Origin: Physcomitrium patens | Lineage: Eukaryota > Streptophyta > Bryopsida > Funariales > Funariaceae | DNA length: 64,000 nucleotides | Assembly: GCF_000002425.4 (NCBI RefSeq) | Contig: NC_037270.1 | Coordinates: forward strand, 4,076,444 to 4,140,443 | Direction: 5' to 3' | Part shown: positions 25,320 through 36,592 of the stretch, one piece after another | Layout of the letters: each line of letters opens with the position of its first letter | How positions within the stretch are numbered: the stretch's first letter is position 1 | Program-made: the position numbers and the translations under genes | The notes under the pieces: generated by a model | What the model saw: only the letters and a program-made list of their open reading frames with translations | Databases searched by the model: none | Told to the model about the DNA's origin: nothing

Positions 25320-26090
25320 TGAAAGAAGGCAAAAGAAGCCTTGTACATTAGATCTTATAATTGTAGAACAAGCTTAAAAAGAAAATACACCTATCGTAAT
25401 AGAAGTTTTGGTAGAAAAAGTTCCAAGGGACGTTTACCAAACAAAGTAGATCATACCACTTTCAAGCTTATGTGTGAAAAATTCAATGCCACAAATGTTA
25501 CAAAATTGGCTAAAATATTTAAAATTATGAGATAGTTAAAATGAAAGATAAAATCAAAGATATGGAGATCCAATTAATTAAATTAAAAGATAGGCAAGGA
25601 CACATTAACTCCACCAATATTAACGATGATGTAGAAAGAAATAAAGATAAAGTCTTAAATGCTTGTATGCATGCTTTTGACTATGAAGAAGAATGGTTCT
25701 TAGATTTTGGAGCAAGCTTCTATGTGCTAAGCAACAAAACTTTATTAGAAGATATACTAGATAAAAAAGTATTTAGTATTAAATCATGCTAAAAAAGATA
25801 AAGGTATTATAACCATGTCAAATTCTACTAGAAAGAATAAACAAATTACCAATATTCTCTATGTTGTGGGAGTTAAAATCAAGCTCTTTATAGTTAATAA
25901 GCTTATAGATTTAGATTATTTAATTATTACTTGGACTTTTTGGATTACCAAAAAGAATAAGATAAGATCTTAAATGACTAGACTTCGCATAAATGATAAT
26001 TGAAAAAAAAGACAAATACCAATTTATTATTTAGTTGAACTACATGATTTCTAGAGCAATAGTAGCTAACTCATGATGCTACTATTTGAG
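25320..26090 (+). pseudogene. Copia-like gag-protease scrap
   Basis: An open stretch at 25541-25792 reads EEEWFLDFGASFYVLSNKTLL, which resembles the copia protease block W.LDSGAS.H.....L, with Ser replaced by Phe at the active-site triad. About 40 codons later come ITNILYVVGVKIKLF, matching the usual I.NVLYVPGLK.NL. The preceding frame (25341-25535) is Lys/Arg-rich, as expected of a Gag tail. No integrase or RT of the copia order follows; a family-H LTR piece starts at 26100. Confidence 0.65.
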
Positions 26091-26099
26091 ACCTACTTT

Positions 26100-26561
26100 T
26101 GTATAGTAATATGGCCATTAGGTGAAAGAAAAGAAAAAAATATTTTATGATAGAGTAACTTAAAAATATAGATAATAGACAAGAAAGAAATAAAAATTAA
26201 TAATTTCTAATATTACCTTCTTATAGAAGAGACTTATATTCACTTTATAAGAGCATTAATGAGCCAAATCAAAATAAATGAGATATATAATTAATATAAG
26301 CATCTTTAAGAGGAAGTTAAGAATAGGTTTTAAAAAAATTACCTCAAAATACTAAGAATTGATACTTAGAGAGGATTGGTTGTGAACCAAGATCAAAATC
26401 AGACCTCAAGGCACAAAATTATGTACCTAAAATGACTTTAAAGTTCTTTAGTTGATCAAAGAGCAAGATTTGAGAGAAAACTATGAAAAGCTTTTTAGAA
26501 GTTTATTTCATGTGATTTGAGAGTATATTAAGGATTTGAGAGCTTTTCAAAGAAAGAAGTA
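26100..26561 (+). mobile_element. Family-H LTR, 5' fragment
   Basis: It starts TGTATAGTAATATGGCC, matching the H start TGTCGTGTAGTAACATGAC at 44639. It includes the shared GAGAGGRYTGGTTRTGAAC...AAATCAGA block at 26371-26404. It breaks off at about 26561, where H copies continue for another kilobase. Confidence 0.65.
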
Positions 26562-28340
26562 TATTTGATGGATTTGGATTACTCAAAGATCAGCATTTAA
26601 GTTGGACAAGAAAAGTGGCCAACATCCAAGAGATTTTGAGTCGTGATGTTCAATATGACACCAATAGATTCAAGTAAGGGATACAATAAACCAACCTTGC
26701 TAAGAGAATTTCTTAGTTTATGGTGTCTCTTCAACAATTTAATTTAAAATTAAACATTCAAAAGGATAAAGAGTAGCATATGCAAAGTTGTTCCTATAGC
26801 TAAGTGTACCTCTAAGTGTGCAAGAAGATATCTTTACCAACAAGGTAAATTATTATATGATTATAAGACTCAAAGATAAACTAAATTTTGGCTATATAAG
26901 CATCATCAAGTATTTAATAGATTTTAAATTTTCAAATGTAAAAAAAAATACTCTCTGTAAAAAATATATTCCATTCACATTGATCAATGATATGCAATAA
27001 TAAAAAAGAAAAGACATGATTTTAAGAAAAATTATGAACTGACAAAAAATTATTAAGATCTTGACAAAATATCATAAAAGACATTGCAGAGGTTACTTTG
27101 CTACTAAATCAATTGCTCAAAATATTTTGATAGCACAATACTTTTAACTTAGTCTTTTAAAAGACTATGGATAATATTGTATGAGTTGCATGACTTGAAT
27201 ACATATACCAAGTGATCCTTGTTTCATACCAAACTTCATCTTTTTCTTTTAACTATAGCTTTCAAAAAAAAAAAAGAATTGATTTTATAAGGTGAATGCT
27301 CAAAATTACAAGATTAGATGAATACTTAATAGTTGAAATTGATTACTTAACAAAATAGGCCAAAGTTGTAGTAGTGAAAAATACATATAAGAAGTATTTT
27401 TAAAAAAAAATTATAATCAAGTTATTTGCAAATATAGTTGTTTCTTAGAGGTAGTAACAAATCAAGGATTACACTTTGTCAACGAGATAGTAAGCAACCT
27501 ACTTAAAAAACTCTTAATTAAACATTTTTAGTACCTTGAATGATATCAGCAATCTTTAGCAAATGTTGCAATAGGAAAAGATAATGATATAATAAAAAGA
27601 TAGGATAAAAATATAACTAGCTATAGTATCATTGTGACTTTAGAATAGAAGTGGTAATTAAAAAACTTTTTAGGTATTATAAGAATGAGAGAAGGAATAT
27701 ATCTTTCTTTCTTACTCTTTGAAAATTTGATATTTGGTAGTAAATAAATAGTCTAAGTTCATTTGTCATGTTTTTGGAAGATTTGACTAGACAAAACGAT
27801 ACATCATTTTGTACACAAATGAATAAAAGAGAAAGCATTGGTTCATTGACTCTAAAGTACTTGTAAACTTAATAATATTACAAAAGAATTATTGTACCAA
27901 ATGAAATGTTTACATCTTGGATGCATCTTGATATTTCAATTATTATTCTACAATAGCCACTGAACAAGAGAAACATGAGCTAACAAACATCAATAAGCTT
28001 CACCATATAAAGCTTCACCAAATAGCCTTGTAAAAAAGACCAATAGAATACTTGTTATAATCTTGTCTAAAATAATCCTAAAAAATGACAAACATGGGAC
28101 AAATATATAGACAAAGTTCTTTAAGCTTATAGAATAATGTATGAGATAACAAAGGAATTTATGCCATTCTACATGACCTATGGTTTAAAAGCTATTATTC
28201 CTATCAAATTAGAAATCCCTTCTTTGCAGCTAACTTTACAACATGGACTAAGAGATGAACAGTTGATGAACAAACAATTAATGATCATTGAAGAACTCAA
28301 CAAAAATTGAAGATCAATATTATGGAACAACTAGGTCATT
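26562..28340 (+). pseudogene. Ty3/gypsy RNase H-integrase remnant, plus strand
   Basis: In broken frames one can read the integrase zinc-binding start (HRGYFATKSIAQNILIAQYF at about 27080-27148), the core (EIDYLTK.AKVVVVK at about 27337-27385), VTNQGLHFVNEIVSN at about 27449-27497, and a C-terminal part (GLVKKTNRILVIILSKIIL at about 28020-28080). A segment of unrelated text at about 27600-27990 interrupts the core. It differs in sequence from the main element's integrase, so it is a separate family. Confidence 0.7.
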
Positions 28341-30160
28341 CAAGGATGACGCAAGGGCATCCATGACAACAAAAGAAAAATGAACAATTTTAAAACATGT
28401 ATCTTAGTCATGCTTGTCAATAGTTGGTCACAGAAACAGCATGGGCAGAAATTCAAAGCTAAATAGAAAGAAACTTACGTTCCCTTCCAAAAATTTGATA
28501 ACGCATCTTATAGTTTGAGTGAACCAGACTGAACTCTCTTGACAAAAGTATACAACTGGTCGAAACTCAAAGCAAATTACCACTCCAACATCTATCAACA
28601 CCTATCAACATCAGTTCAATTCACTTTCCTGATCTTGGGGATGAGATGTTTTTACCCAAATATTTTGCCAATGTTTTGCTATGTCCTGGTTCGAGGCGAC
28701 TCTCCATTCGTTCTTCACCTCTTTTCTAATTCTCCCTTTTTTTTCCTTTTTACCTTACCTCTCATTCTCCTTTAGCATTCACTCAGTCCACGACTACATC
28801 TTCGTCCTCCTCACAACCATTTCTGCCGCAGCTTCGACCTCATATGCCCTTCATCAGCAACGAAGAGATTCATCCAACGCCACCTTGTAGACTCCTCCAA
28901 TCCATTAGTGATCCTTATTTTGATAGGAACTCCTGCTTGTCCCGCTTGTTAGCTTGACATCAATTTCAACAACGACTGGACTATGTGCGCGTCAAGAACA
29001 ACTCCAACTACTGCATGAACCCCTCCGAAACAAATTTTCTCCTCTTCTTGGCATTGCCTTCCTGGCAGGAACTCCTTCGTTAGTTCTCTTCTTGCTTTAG
29101 ATAAAAGGCTGAAAGATTATCACAACAGGCCATCAGACTTTGAAGAGGAAGTTGTTATTCTTATTGACTTGATCCGATATGAATAAAGGTTTTTTGTTTG
29201 CTTATAAGTATGTGAGAATGGAAAGCGTGTATGATACATGATTGTTATCAAGGGCATGAGAGCAAAGAACTATTCAAAGTGAACTGGTCGAGACGAGGTG
29301 CACAGGAGGTCTAGAAGATGACCGACGTAGAAGATGTTAAAAGTTATCTAAACGTTTTTTTGGAAGTAATGAGATTAGTTTTTTTCTGCGCGTGATTGAA
29401 CTTCTTTTTGAGACAAAGAGAGAGCCAAAGTTCAATCGTTGAGTGGGTTATTATGAAAAAGTATACTCATTCGGTTTGCCAAAATAAGTTGTTTCAAAGG
29501 AACGTTCTTTTCAATGAACAAACAGAGACCTTTTTGGTCAAATTTCGTGAGAAACAAGAACATCCAATAGAAAATGTGAGAAACAAATAATAGAAATTGA
29601 GGATTAAAATAGAATTTCTAGCACCCATAAGGGTATCCATACGAGTATCATATAAAACCGGGTATCAACATATACATAAATTTGACTTAGTTTACCTATG
29701 TAAGTATCTAACCAAAATACTTTAGGTAATTGAAGAAATATACCATTTCTTGATAATCGAACTAATTAATTGTTACAAAAACATATCCCTTTGATTTTAT
29801 TTTAGGCCGCTATTTATTGATATAAGCCAAGTGGTAAAAAAATCTAAAAAACCAAATACCTTTTCTTTATCTCAACCTTGGTTTCAACTTGTATTTTTAT
29901 AACCTTATAAAATTGATCTAATTAAACATTGCTCATTTTAAAAACATCCTAAAAACTTGAATAAATTTTTTCAAACATATCTTCATCATCTAAACATATA
30001 TATCTTATACTCTATGTTTTCATATAAATGCAAAATCTGCCACAAATCAGAAACGGGAAACATCAAGGGCACCTTTCAAGTTAAATTGGTTAGAAACACC
30101 AAATGTAGATTGTAAGTAAATAAACTAAAACTAATAAGAGAAGAGAACTATATACGTACC
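28341..30160. other. Transition zone, no supported gene
   Basis: Base composition rises gradually from the repeat block toward the gene island. Small ORFs at 28539-28890 are Phe/Ser/Leu-rich readings of a pyrimidine tract, and the one at 29396-29590 has no recognisable domain. I see nothing that can be defended as a gene. Confidence 0.5.
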
Positions 30161-30369
30161 ACATTAGGACTTTGCATTGTCTCAGCTGTACACTCCAAAC
30201 CGATCATTTGGAACCACAACAAGTGAGTTTTACCTGCCAATCAGCCACGAAAAGCAAGCCCTCCAACTTACCCGCCCCGCTGGTTCCCCTACGCTCCCTC
30301 CCTCCAATCCTAGACTTGGATCAGCGGCTAAGATTGAATCTGAAGGCCAACGCAATCTGACGGTCCAAA

Positions 30370-30621
30370 ATGGCGGAGCCAGTTGTTTGGGTTGGGAAGC
30401 CTCGAGGCCACCGTCCTACGAGGTGCCAGACCTGTTGTTTTCGAAAGGCAGAAAAAAAACACTGGGTTTCACACAATGCATGGGCTCTAGAAGATGAGAA
30501 TAAAGCGAGAATTAGGGTTCCGGACCTGGATGGGAGGGGCGTCTATGTCTGCTCGGAATGCGACGACCGAGCCATCAGCCCCGATGACGGCCACAACGCC
30601 GCAACGCGAATCGTCACTTAA
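30370..30621 (+). CDS. Small zinc-ribbon-like protein (83 aa), hypothetical
   Basis: This single open frame of 83 codons starts at an ATG in strong context (CCAAAATGGCG) and ends TAA. It carries two Cys pairs about 41 residues apart, CQTC (residues 19-22) and CSEC (61-64), a layout that could bind one zinc ion, with a Lys/His-rich segment after the first pair (RKAEKKHW). The body is hydrophilic with no signal peptide or membrane segment. An overlapping frame (30177-30497) in another register looks like a shadow over the 5' leader. Its base composition is that of a genuine exon, unlike the repeats on its left. I do not recognise the family; it might be the sole exon of a small gene or the last exon of a longer one. 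Confidence 0.45.
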   Translation: MAEPVVWVGKPRGHRPTRCQTCCFRKAEKKHWVSHNAWALEDENKARIRVPDLDGRGVYVCSECDDRAISPDDGHNAATRIVT

Positions 30622-31616
30622 TCGTCCTAACTCCCAGATATTGAAGATCTAAAACCCCTGTCGATTCTTCCTGTACAATACGGAGTCAACTTGAGTGTCT
30701 CTGTTTTTATTTTGCACTCCACAATTTGTCTCCTACACCTCAAACTTGGTTCCAATTCTGAATTGCTCCCTGGAAAGCCTCACTTTTTCCATGCCGTGTA
30801 TACATTACTAATTGCAAAAATGTATATTATCAGGTCTGGCACACTCTATGCTTGGAAGGAGGTAGAATAGCTACTTCACACCAACTAAATGTAACACCAT
30901 GGTGATACCGATATGATATCCGAAGCTGTCAACCAATTCAATTGGTGGCGGCATACTCCCAGCATGAAATGGTTGATTTTTCCGGCTAATGATTTCAACT
31001 GAAATAATTTACGTTTGTATGTGTAGCAGCCTGAGGTCAAGAGTACGTAACAATCACCTTGAAGGTTTAATCCAGTGCGTCACAAGCTGTGCCCTATATC
31101 GCAATTTGGGTAACGGACTTCTGTGTCCATCTCACAAAATTCTACTTCGCAACCCAAGATTCAACTGTCCCAAAAACCACAAATCTACCGAGGACTCAGT
31201 GACCCTAATTGCATGATTGTTCCCTAACTCTCCCATCGGCAGAAAAAATCTCTGATAAAATTTCAGTCCGCCATAGCATACAGGCTATATCCCTCACAGC
31301 AAAATGTAATAGATGAGATACAAGATGACGAATTGGTTAAGAGCTCAAGTCGGTCCCCATTCGGCTCCACGAACAGAAGTATCGAAACCAGTTGCCACGA
31401 CGCACGATATTTTTGGCTGGCTAATTGAAACCTTCGGATTGATGATGTAACGCCTCAGATTGTGCCACGTAACTGCGTGAGTGTCACTTAACCCCTCAAG
31501 ATCGCAAACAAGTAGGTTTACTTCGAATGCGGGTCATTACATTGGATCCAGTTTCCTTTGTGCTTCACTCGATCGCTCAATTGGCTGGCATTCTGCTATC
31601 GATTTTGGTTTCCAAG
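30622..31616. other. Intergenic DNA; 3' region of the zinc-ribbon ORF and upstream region of the glutaredoxin gene
   Basis: Balanced composition and no convincing frame; the ORFs at 30989 and 31481 lack domains. The segment 31300-31616 probably holds the glutaredoxin promoter and leader. An upstream in-frame ATG exists at 31527 in weak context. Confidence 0.5.
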
Positions 31617-33296
31617 ATGGCTTCACGGACTGGTGCCGTATGGGTTTCTTTCGCAGTGGCGGGTATGATTCTGATGCAACTGGGGTCACCCGTGGAAGCC
31701 AGAACTGATTCCTTGGCTTTCGTGAAGAAGACCTTGGCTGAGCATCCTTTGGTCATCTTTTCTAAGTCTTATTGCCCGTAAGTTGGTAACCCATGTCTTG
31801 CATCTGAGCATCCCTCGAGGGAGTAGTCCTCTTAGCAACGATCTTTTGCTGCTACGGAGTATTATCGTTCTTGTTTCGGTCTTCTCCCTCTCTGTTAGCT
31901 TCTGATTTATTTTTCTCATTTGTTTGTTTTCCCAGTATCGGTGATGTGAACCTTAAGCCCATGTTTGAACTTGGGAGTTCTGTTAGGGTGTTCGTATTTT
32001 TGAACTCTAGTCTCGATGGAGATTTTGGTGAAATTAAAATCTTCCTTAACGAGACTGAGTGGTGGGTTTTTCCTGTTTTCGGTATCTCTGCTTAGCTTGT
32101 GTCTCTTGACGCAGCCATTGCGATGCGTACATTGTTATTGCAGTGCTGGTGTGGTGCCACTTTGAGAGTGTTGTCTGTTGCTGCTAACTATCTGGCTTAT
32201 TTTACTCGTTTGTTCGAAGTTTGGTTTACACTTCTGCCTGATTGTTAAATTTTTTTGTGCTTAGGGGTGTTTACTATCAATTCACGATTCTGAGGATGCT
32301 CATTTTTTACTGTTGGAAGTGCTTCCCGGGGTAATGTGTAGATACTGTAAGCGTGCGAAGTCGGTGTTTGAGAGCATGAGCGTGAAGCCGTTTGTGCTTG
32401 AGCTTGACGAGCGAGGTATGAGTTGCAACTTGTCACCTGTCCCTTGCATTGGTGTTTTCCTGGACTTTGCTCAGTCACTAAAAATTTGCATATACATTTG
32501 AATTCTAGTATGTACTACATTGGATATCTATTGTGAGAAGTGCGTGCTTAGAGTATGTGTGTTCTCGTAGATTTGGTATTGGGACGGCAGACTTAGCAAG
32601 TAACAATTATCATTTTGATATTTGAGTTGAGCATAGGAGAGATTCGTCAAGTTTTGGGGAGCTCATTACACGTCAGCATTTGATATGGAGCTATGAAGAG
32701 ACTAGTCCTTGGGTCAATAGCTTATAACTCTAAACTACTCTTGATAATTTTATACTTACGTGCCAGTGTTATTCATACATTTCGTTTCCTACTTGAATGC
32801 AGAGGATGGAGATGACATTCAGCAGGCACTAGGGAAATTCGTTGGTCGTAGAACGGTACCCCAAGTATTCATCAATGGGGTGCACCTTGGAGGATCTGAT
32901 GGTAATAAACCCCTTCACGTTTTCTTATTTTTGGTTTGCATCTAAACCTATCCGGAACTGTATGAACACTCTTGTGCAGTTTTCTTTTGTTTTCGTGTCG
33001 CGATGTTTGAACACGGAGGCATATTATCAACATGCAGATTGTATTCCGTTCGTTATACAGTCTTCTCAAAGCTTACTTATTTGAATATGGAATGCCAGTA
33101 ATATGTTGTGACTCCTTCGTTTACCATAATTATTGGTGAACTGAGCAATCCGGGATACCTGTTGTCAGTTGTGTTGATTTCATATTCTTTTATGAGTGCA
33201 GACACTGTTGCTGCTCAGCAAAGTGGCCGCCTAAAGAAGCTGCTGGCTGGTTCTGCCTCTGCCGTTAATGCAGAAAATCTGAAGTCTGAACTATGA
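31617..33296 (+). CDS. Secretory CPYC-type glutaredoxin, four exons (142 aa)
   Basis: Exons 31617-31777, 32342-32415, 32803-32901 and 33202-33296 join in frame at GT/AG sites (73-like phases 2, 1, 1). A signal peptide (residues 1-28, MASRTGAVW start, cleavage near SPVEA) directs it to the secretory pathway. The dithiol site C53-P54-Y55-C56 is divided by intron 1, as is common in plant GRXC3/C4 genes. Other family marks are TVPQVF (96-101, cis-Pro98) and GGSDD (108-112), which bind glutathione. The fold ends in the SGRLKKLL helix. The enzyme reduces disulfides or glutathionylated thiols using glutathione. The start at 31617 has a strong context (AAGATGG); a start at 31527 would add 30 hydrophobic residues. 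After the TGA at 33294-33296 the same frame stays open for 103 codons (see separate entry). Confidence 0.93.
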
Positions 33297-33608
33297 ACCG
33301 GCCGGGGTGCTGCAGTCCAACTTTCTGATAAGGAACCTACTGCAAAGAAGGAGATTACGGAGAAACCCCCCGTGAAGAAAGCCTCTGACGAGCAGCAGAA
33401 AGTTGGATTCAGCTACTCAAGAATATGGCCACCAGTAGTAGGTGCAGCTATTCTGATGACCATGTTCCTTGCTTGGGTAGCTGCCAAACCTCTAGTCGTG
33501 CACCGTTTGAAGCTCCGCACGACTAAGCGCCCCGGCCGTCCCCCTCTCAAATCTCATATCAAGAGAAACATGTCAACTCCTAATGTTGATACTATTCAGA
33601 AGGTTTAG
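33297..33608 (+). other. In-frame C-terminal extension after the glutaredoxin stop (103 codons)
   Basis: Directly after the TGA the frame continues without a stop to TAG at 33606-33608. It begins TGRGAAVQLSDKEP, has a Lys/Glu-rich linker, a hydrophobic segment of about 21 residues starting IWPPVVGAAILMTMFLAW, and a basic tail containing RPGRPPLK. Codon usage matches the upstream exons. This looks like a genuine membrane anchor that would make the glutaredoxin a type I membrane protein with a luminal enzyme. Routes to express it are stop readthrough, or an alternative acceptor GCTGCAG at 33309-33315, which keeps frame from exon 3 and skips the TGA. Alternatively the TGA is a recent mutation or sequencing error. 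Confidence 0.6.
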
Positions 33609-35201
33609 TTTTCATGAGAATCAGTGACGCGCTCTACATTACCAGGAGACTTGCTCACTTGGTATGAGTGATCTTTCACGGCAGTATTCTTGATCAGTGA
33701 AATGTTATTATGGGACATCCTTGAGAATAACTTGATGTACACGTTGGATGTTTTTCAAATTGTTCTCATATGTTTTGAGTCTAATGCTTGTTTCTACGTA
33801 ACACTCGTCTGGATATTGTGTACTGCCTATCGTACAAATTTGCCTGTACTGGCTTCGGCACTGTGCTGATTATATCTGGGTTTGAAAAATACTTGCTTGT
33901 TTTGAGTTTCAGTGGAAAAGAGTGAGGAAATGTAATTAATTGGGATTGCGGCAGCGTACTAGGGATACTGGATTTATTGAATCTATTAAATGTCGATTGT
34001 CGCATCCAGTTATGACTTACTTGGATCCACAAACTTCCATTCTTGCTTATTACTATATCGATCTATGCTACAATATCGTGGACCTGGTAGAATGCTACAA
34101 ACCAAAAGTGTGCCACTTCTTTCGCCACGAAGTTGGAATCTGAGGTTGTGCAATGATGTGTGCATTGCAGTTCAACGGAGTTCTATATTCATTTCGGCCA
34201 GGTCCATGGAGTTTTTTTTACCTAAAACTTGGAGCTTACCATTCACATTTGTGGCTGCTACAATTTTTATGCACAGCTTGGTGCATTCTGTTATCTCAGT
34301 GCAGAATCCAAAGATCCTTCGTCGTTTCTTTGTTTGATTTTATGTTGATACGTCAGTGTAATGTCGAGGATAAGTAGAGAATCTATTTGCAGGTGAAGAA
34401 AACAGTCGTGAACCCCCGTTGACAGTATGTATCAAATTGCAGGAACTGGCAATTACCCGTAAGACCAACAGTTTTTGTCGTTTGCTGTAAGACGCCACTT
34501 GTATTTATGATACTGCAAGGATCAACGATTGAGTGCGAGAACGATTAGTTGAGCAAGGGAGGAGACACTTTTGTGTGCTGTAAGAACCATGTAAAATAAT
34601 AGAAAAAAAACATTTGCTTTGGAAATCTATGTTAAGCCTTAACTATTCTCTAAGGTGATAATAGTAGTGTCATGAAAGAAAAAAAAGACTATCTCTGGAT
34701 TTGCAATTGAAAACAAAAGACTATTTCATAAAGTCGCTATATTTTATGTGTGCGAAACACTGATGCCAGTCAGTTCACCACTGCAATGCTGACATCATCT
34801 GCTAATACAATTTTGAACTTCCATATTTCTGTGATTCATTCAGTGCTCTTTGTACTGCAGAATGTCTTCCACGAAACCCTGAATGTTGAAATCTCATAAT
34901 CAGATTTATACGCAAGCTTCTGAGGGACAGTATCGGGCATCACTCATGAAATTGAGATACGCAGGTCACAATCTACCCAATAAATTTATCGACTAAATTT
35001 GTTACATCAAAGGAACTGATTGTAACCAAGGTCTAGAGAATGAAATGCCTTGCCTTGTAAATGAGAACGAACATACGATTTTGGGTACTAAGTAAATATT
35101 CTAGTACCTTACTGTGGAAAATTGCGTGGTACAAGAGGCAAACAATTGCCCAATTGCATGTAATGCAGACAAAAAAATAAAGAAGAGAAAATGACATTAT
35201 T
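33609..35201. other. Convergent intergenic region between the glutaredoxin and zinc-finger genes
   Basis: It holds the 3' untranslated regions of both flanking genes. ORFs at 33940-34377 on the plus strand overlap one another in two frames and have no domain, so I treat them as chance. No gene is supported. Confidence 0.55.
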
Positions 35202-36544
35202 TCATCCCTTAAAAAACCTTCGCCATGAGTACCACGGCAAGAATCCTCCTGTAATTGTACAATCAAAACGGGTGAATCAACAAATTTGATATCTCAAATC
35301 TAACAACTAATATTGAATAAGAGGACCAGAATTCTTCTCTCAGAACTGAACAATGAGAACAACACGATTTGATAGGTAACGTGCTACAGACAATGCCGGT
35401 TATGACATGGGTATTCTATTTTGACAATTAGTCAGTGCTTCGGAGTGGGACAGGGAAGACTCACCACAATTACCACATCGAAAATAGCTCCCACCCTTCT
35501 TCACTAGACCTGATCCATTGCATGTTGAACATCGCTGTTGAGCGGCCTGCATTTTCAAGTACCAAAAAAAAAGATTAAAATGTCATTCCTCAAGTTACAG
35601 CAAGATCAGAGTTCTTCGAGCTCACTAGTGCATCGCAGTGCCATATGGCATCAGCTTCTTTTTATGGCATCGCAATATAAATATGGAAAATTCTATGGTA
35701 GCACGTCAATATACTCATAAAATAGGCCATCAGCTTCTTTTTATGGCATCGCAATGTAAATATGGAAAATTCTATGGTAGCACGTCAATATACTCATAAA
35801 ATAGGCCATCAGCTTCTTTTTATGATTTAGCTATTCTAAGAAACTTACAATGCGCTTGCTGAATTCGATTCCAGCTACCACGAAGGGCGTCACTCCAGCT
35901 GAGTTAATCACACACAACCAATTCAAGTCATAATCACTCGCTTACTCGTGTGCAACAATGGACAAGCTTGCCCTACATCAATAATTGACAAAGATCATCC
36001 ATTCCAATTGCGTTTGCCCATCTTCCCTTCTCCAGATGTGCAGAGCGAAGGCAAAAATGACTGCCCTAAATTTAAGTCCACGTCATTCACTCCCCAAAAT
36101 ACAGAACCACAAGCTCTACATGGTCACGATAATTCGCCGAGAATTTAATTCCAACTCATTCCGAAATGTTCAGCGTGGAAATTTCTCATCCCAGTAAATT
36201 CAGTGCGTACTATGTAATATACATATACCCAATTTCAAATTTCTACGACCTAGAACACGCATGGTCCCAAATATCATAAAAAAACCAAATGGACCGCAAT
36301 TCAAACTGAGAAATGTGCACAACTCACCAATAGCTCCCGCCCAAATCTGCCAGGTAAGATCGGGCGTAGATTGAACAACTTGCGAAGCTTCTGCAATGTC
36401 AGAGAGAGCCCGTGCTCTCACTGCTACTCGAATCCGTCTCGCCCTACCCAATTGCCGCTGATGCGCAGACCGACGGAGCAGCAATTGCGGACGCTGGGAG
36501 TGCAAGCAGCTGCCAGCTCCAACTCCAACCAGGGCCATGTCCAT
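35202..36544 (-). CDS. Chloroplast DnaJ-like zinc-finger protein, four exons (131 aa)
   Basis: Minus-strand exons are 36544-36328, 35898-35849, 35546-35465 and 35248-35202, all with GT/AG borders and matching phases. Residues 1 to about 45 are Arg/Ala-rich without acidic residues, a transit peptide, with a likely cut near VRARA. A membrane-like stretch covers about 66-85 (WQIWAGAIAGVTPFVVAGIEF in part). Then C95-x2-C98-NGSG and C113-x2-C116 form one zinc site of the DnaJ cysteine-rich type, half of the usual DnaJ set. The C-terminus GGFLPWYSWRRFFKG is the hallmark of a small plastid family (the Arabidopsis member is, from memory, At1g22630). Such proteins probably assist thylakoid complex assembly or redox folding; the exact role is not established. 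Start could also be the ATG at 36592, adding 16 residues. Confidence 0.9.
35649..35824. repeat. 79-bp tandem duplication in intron 2 of the zinc-finger gene
   Basis: A unit beginning CATCAGCTTCTTTTTATG starts at 35649, 35728 and 35807. The first two copies are complete and differ at about one base (CAATATAAAT, CAATGTAAAT); the third stops after 18 bases. It lies between exon 3 and exon 2, about 100 bp or less from the exon 3 acceptor. Confidence 0.92.
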
Positions 36545-36592
36545 GACTCCAAACCTTCCGACCCTTCCAACAACGACCAGCGTTTCCACCAC

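Noticed and set aside
28539..28890. Phe/Ser/Leu-rich ORFs of 78 and 69 codons
   Set aside because: Two frames of one pyrimidine-rich stretch, without any motif.
33940..34377. Three overlapping plus-strand ORFs (67, 115 and 74 codons) after the glutaredoxin gene
   Set aside because: Different frames over the same DNA, aromatic-rich text, no domain or splice continuity.
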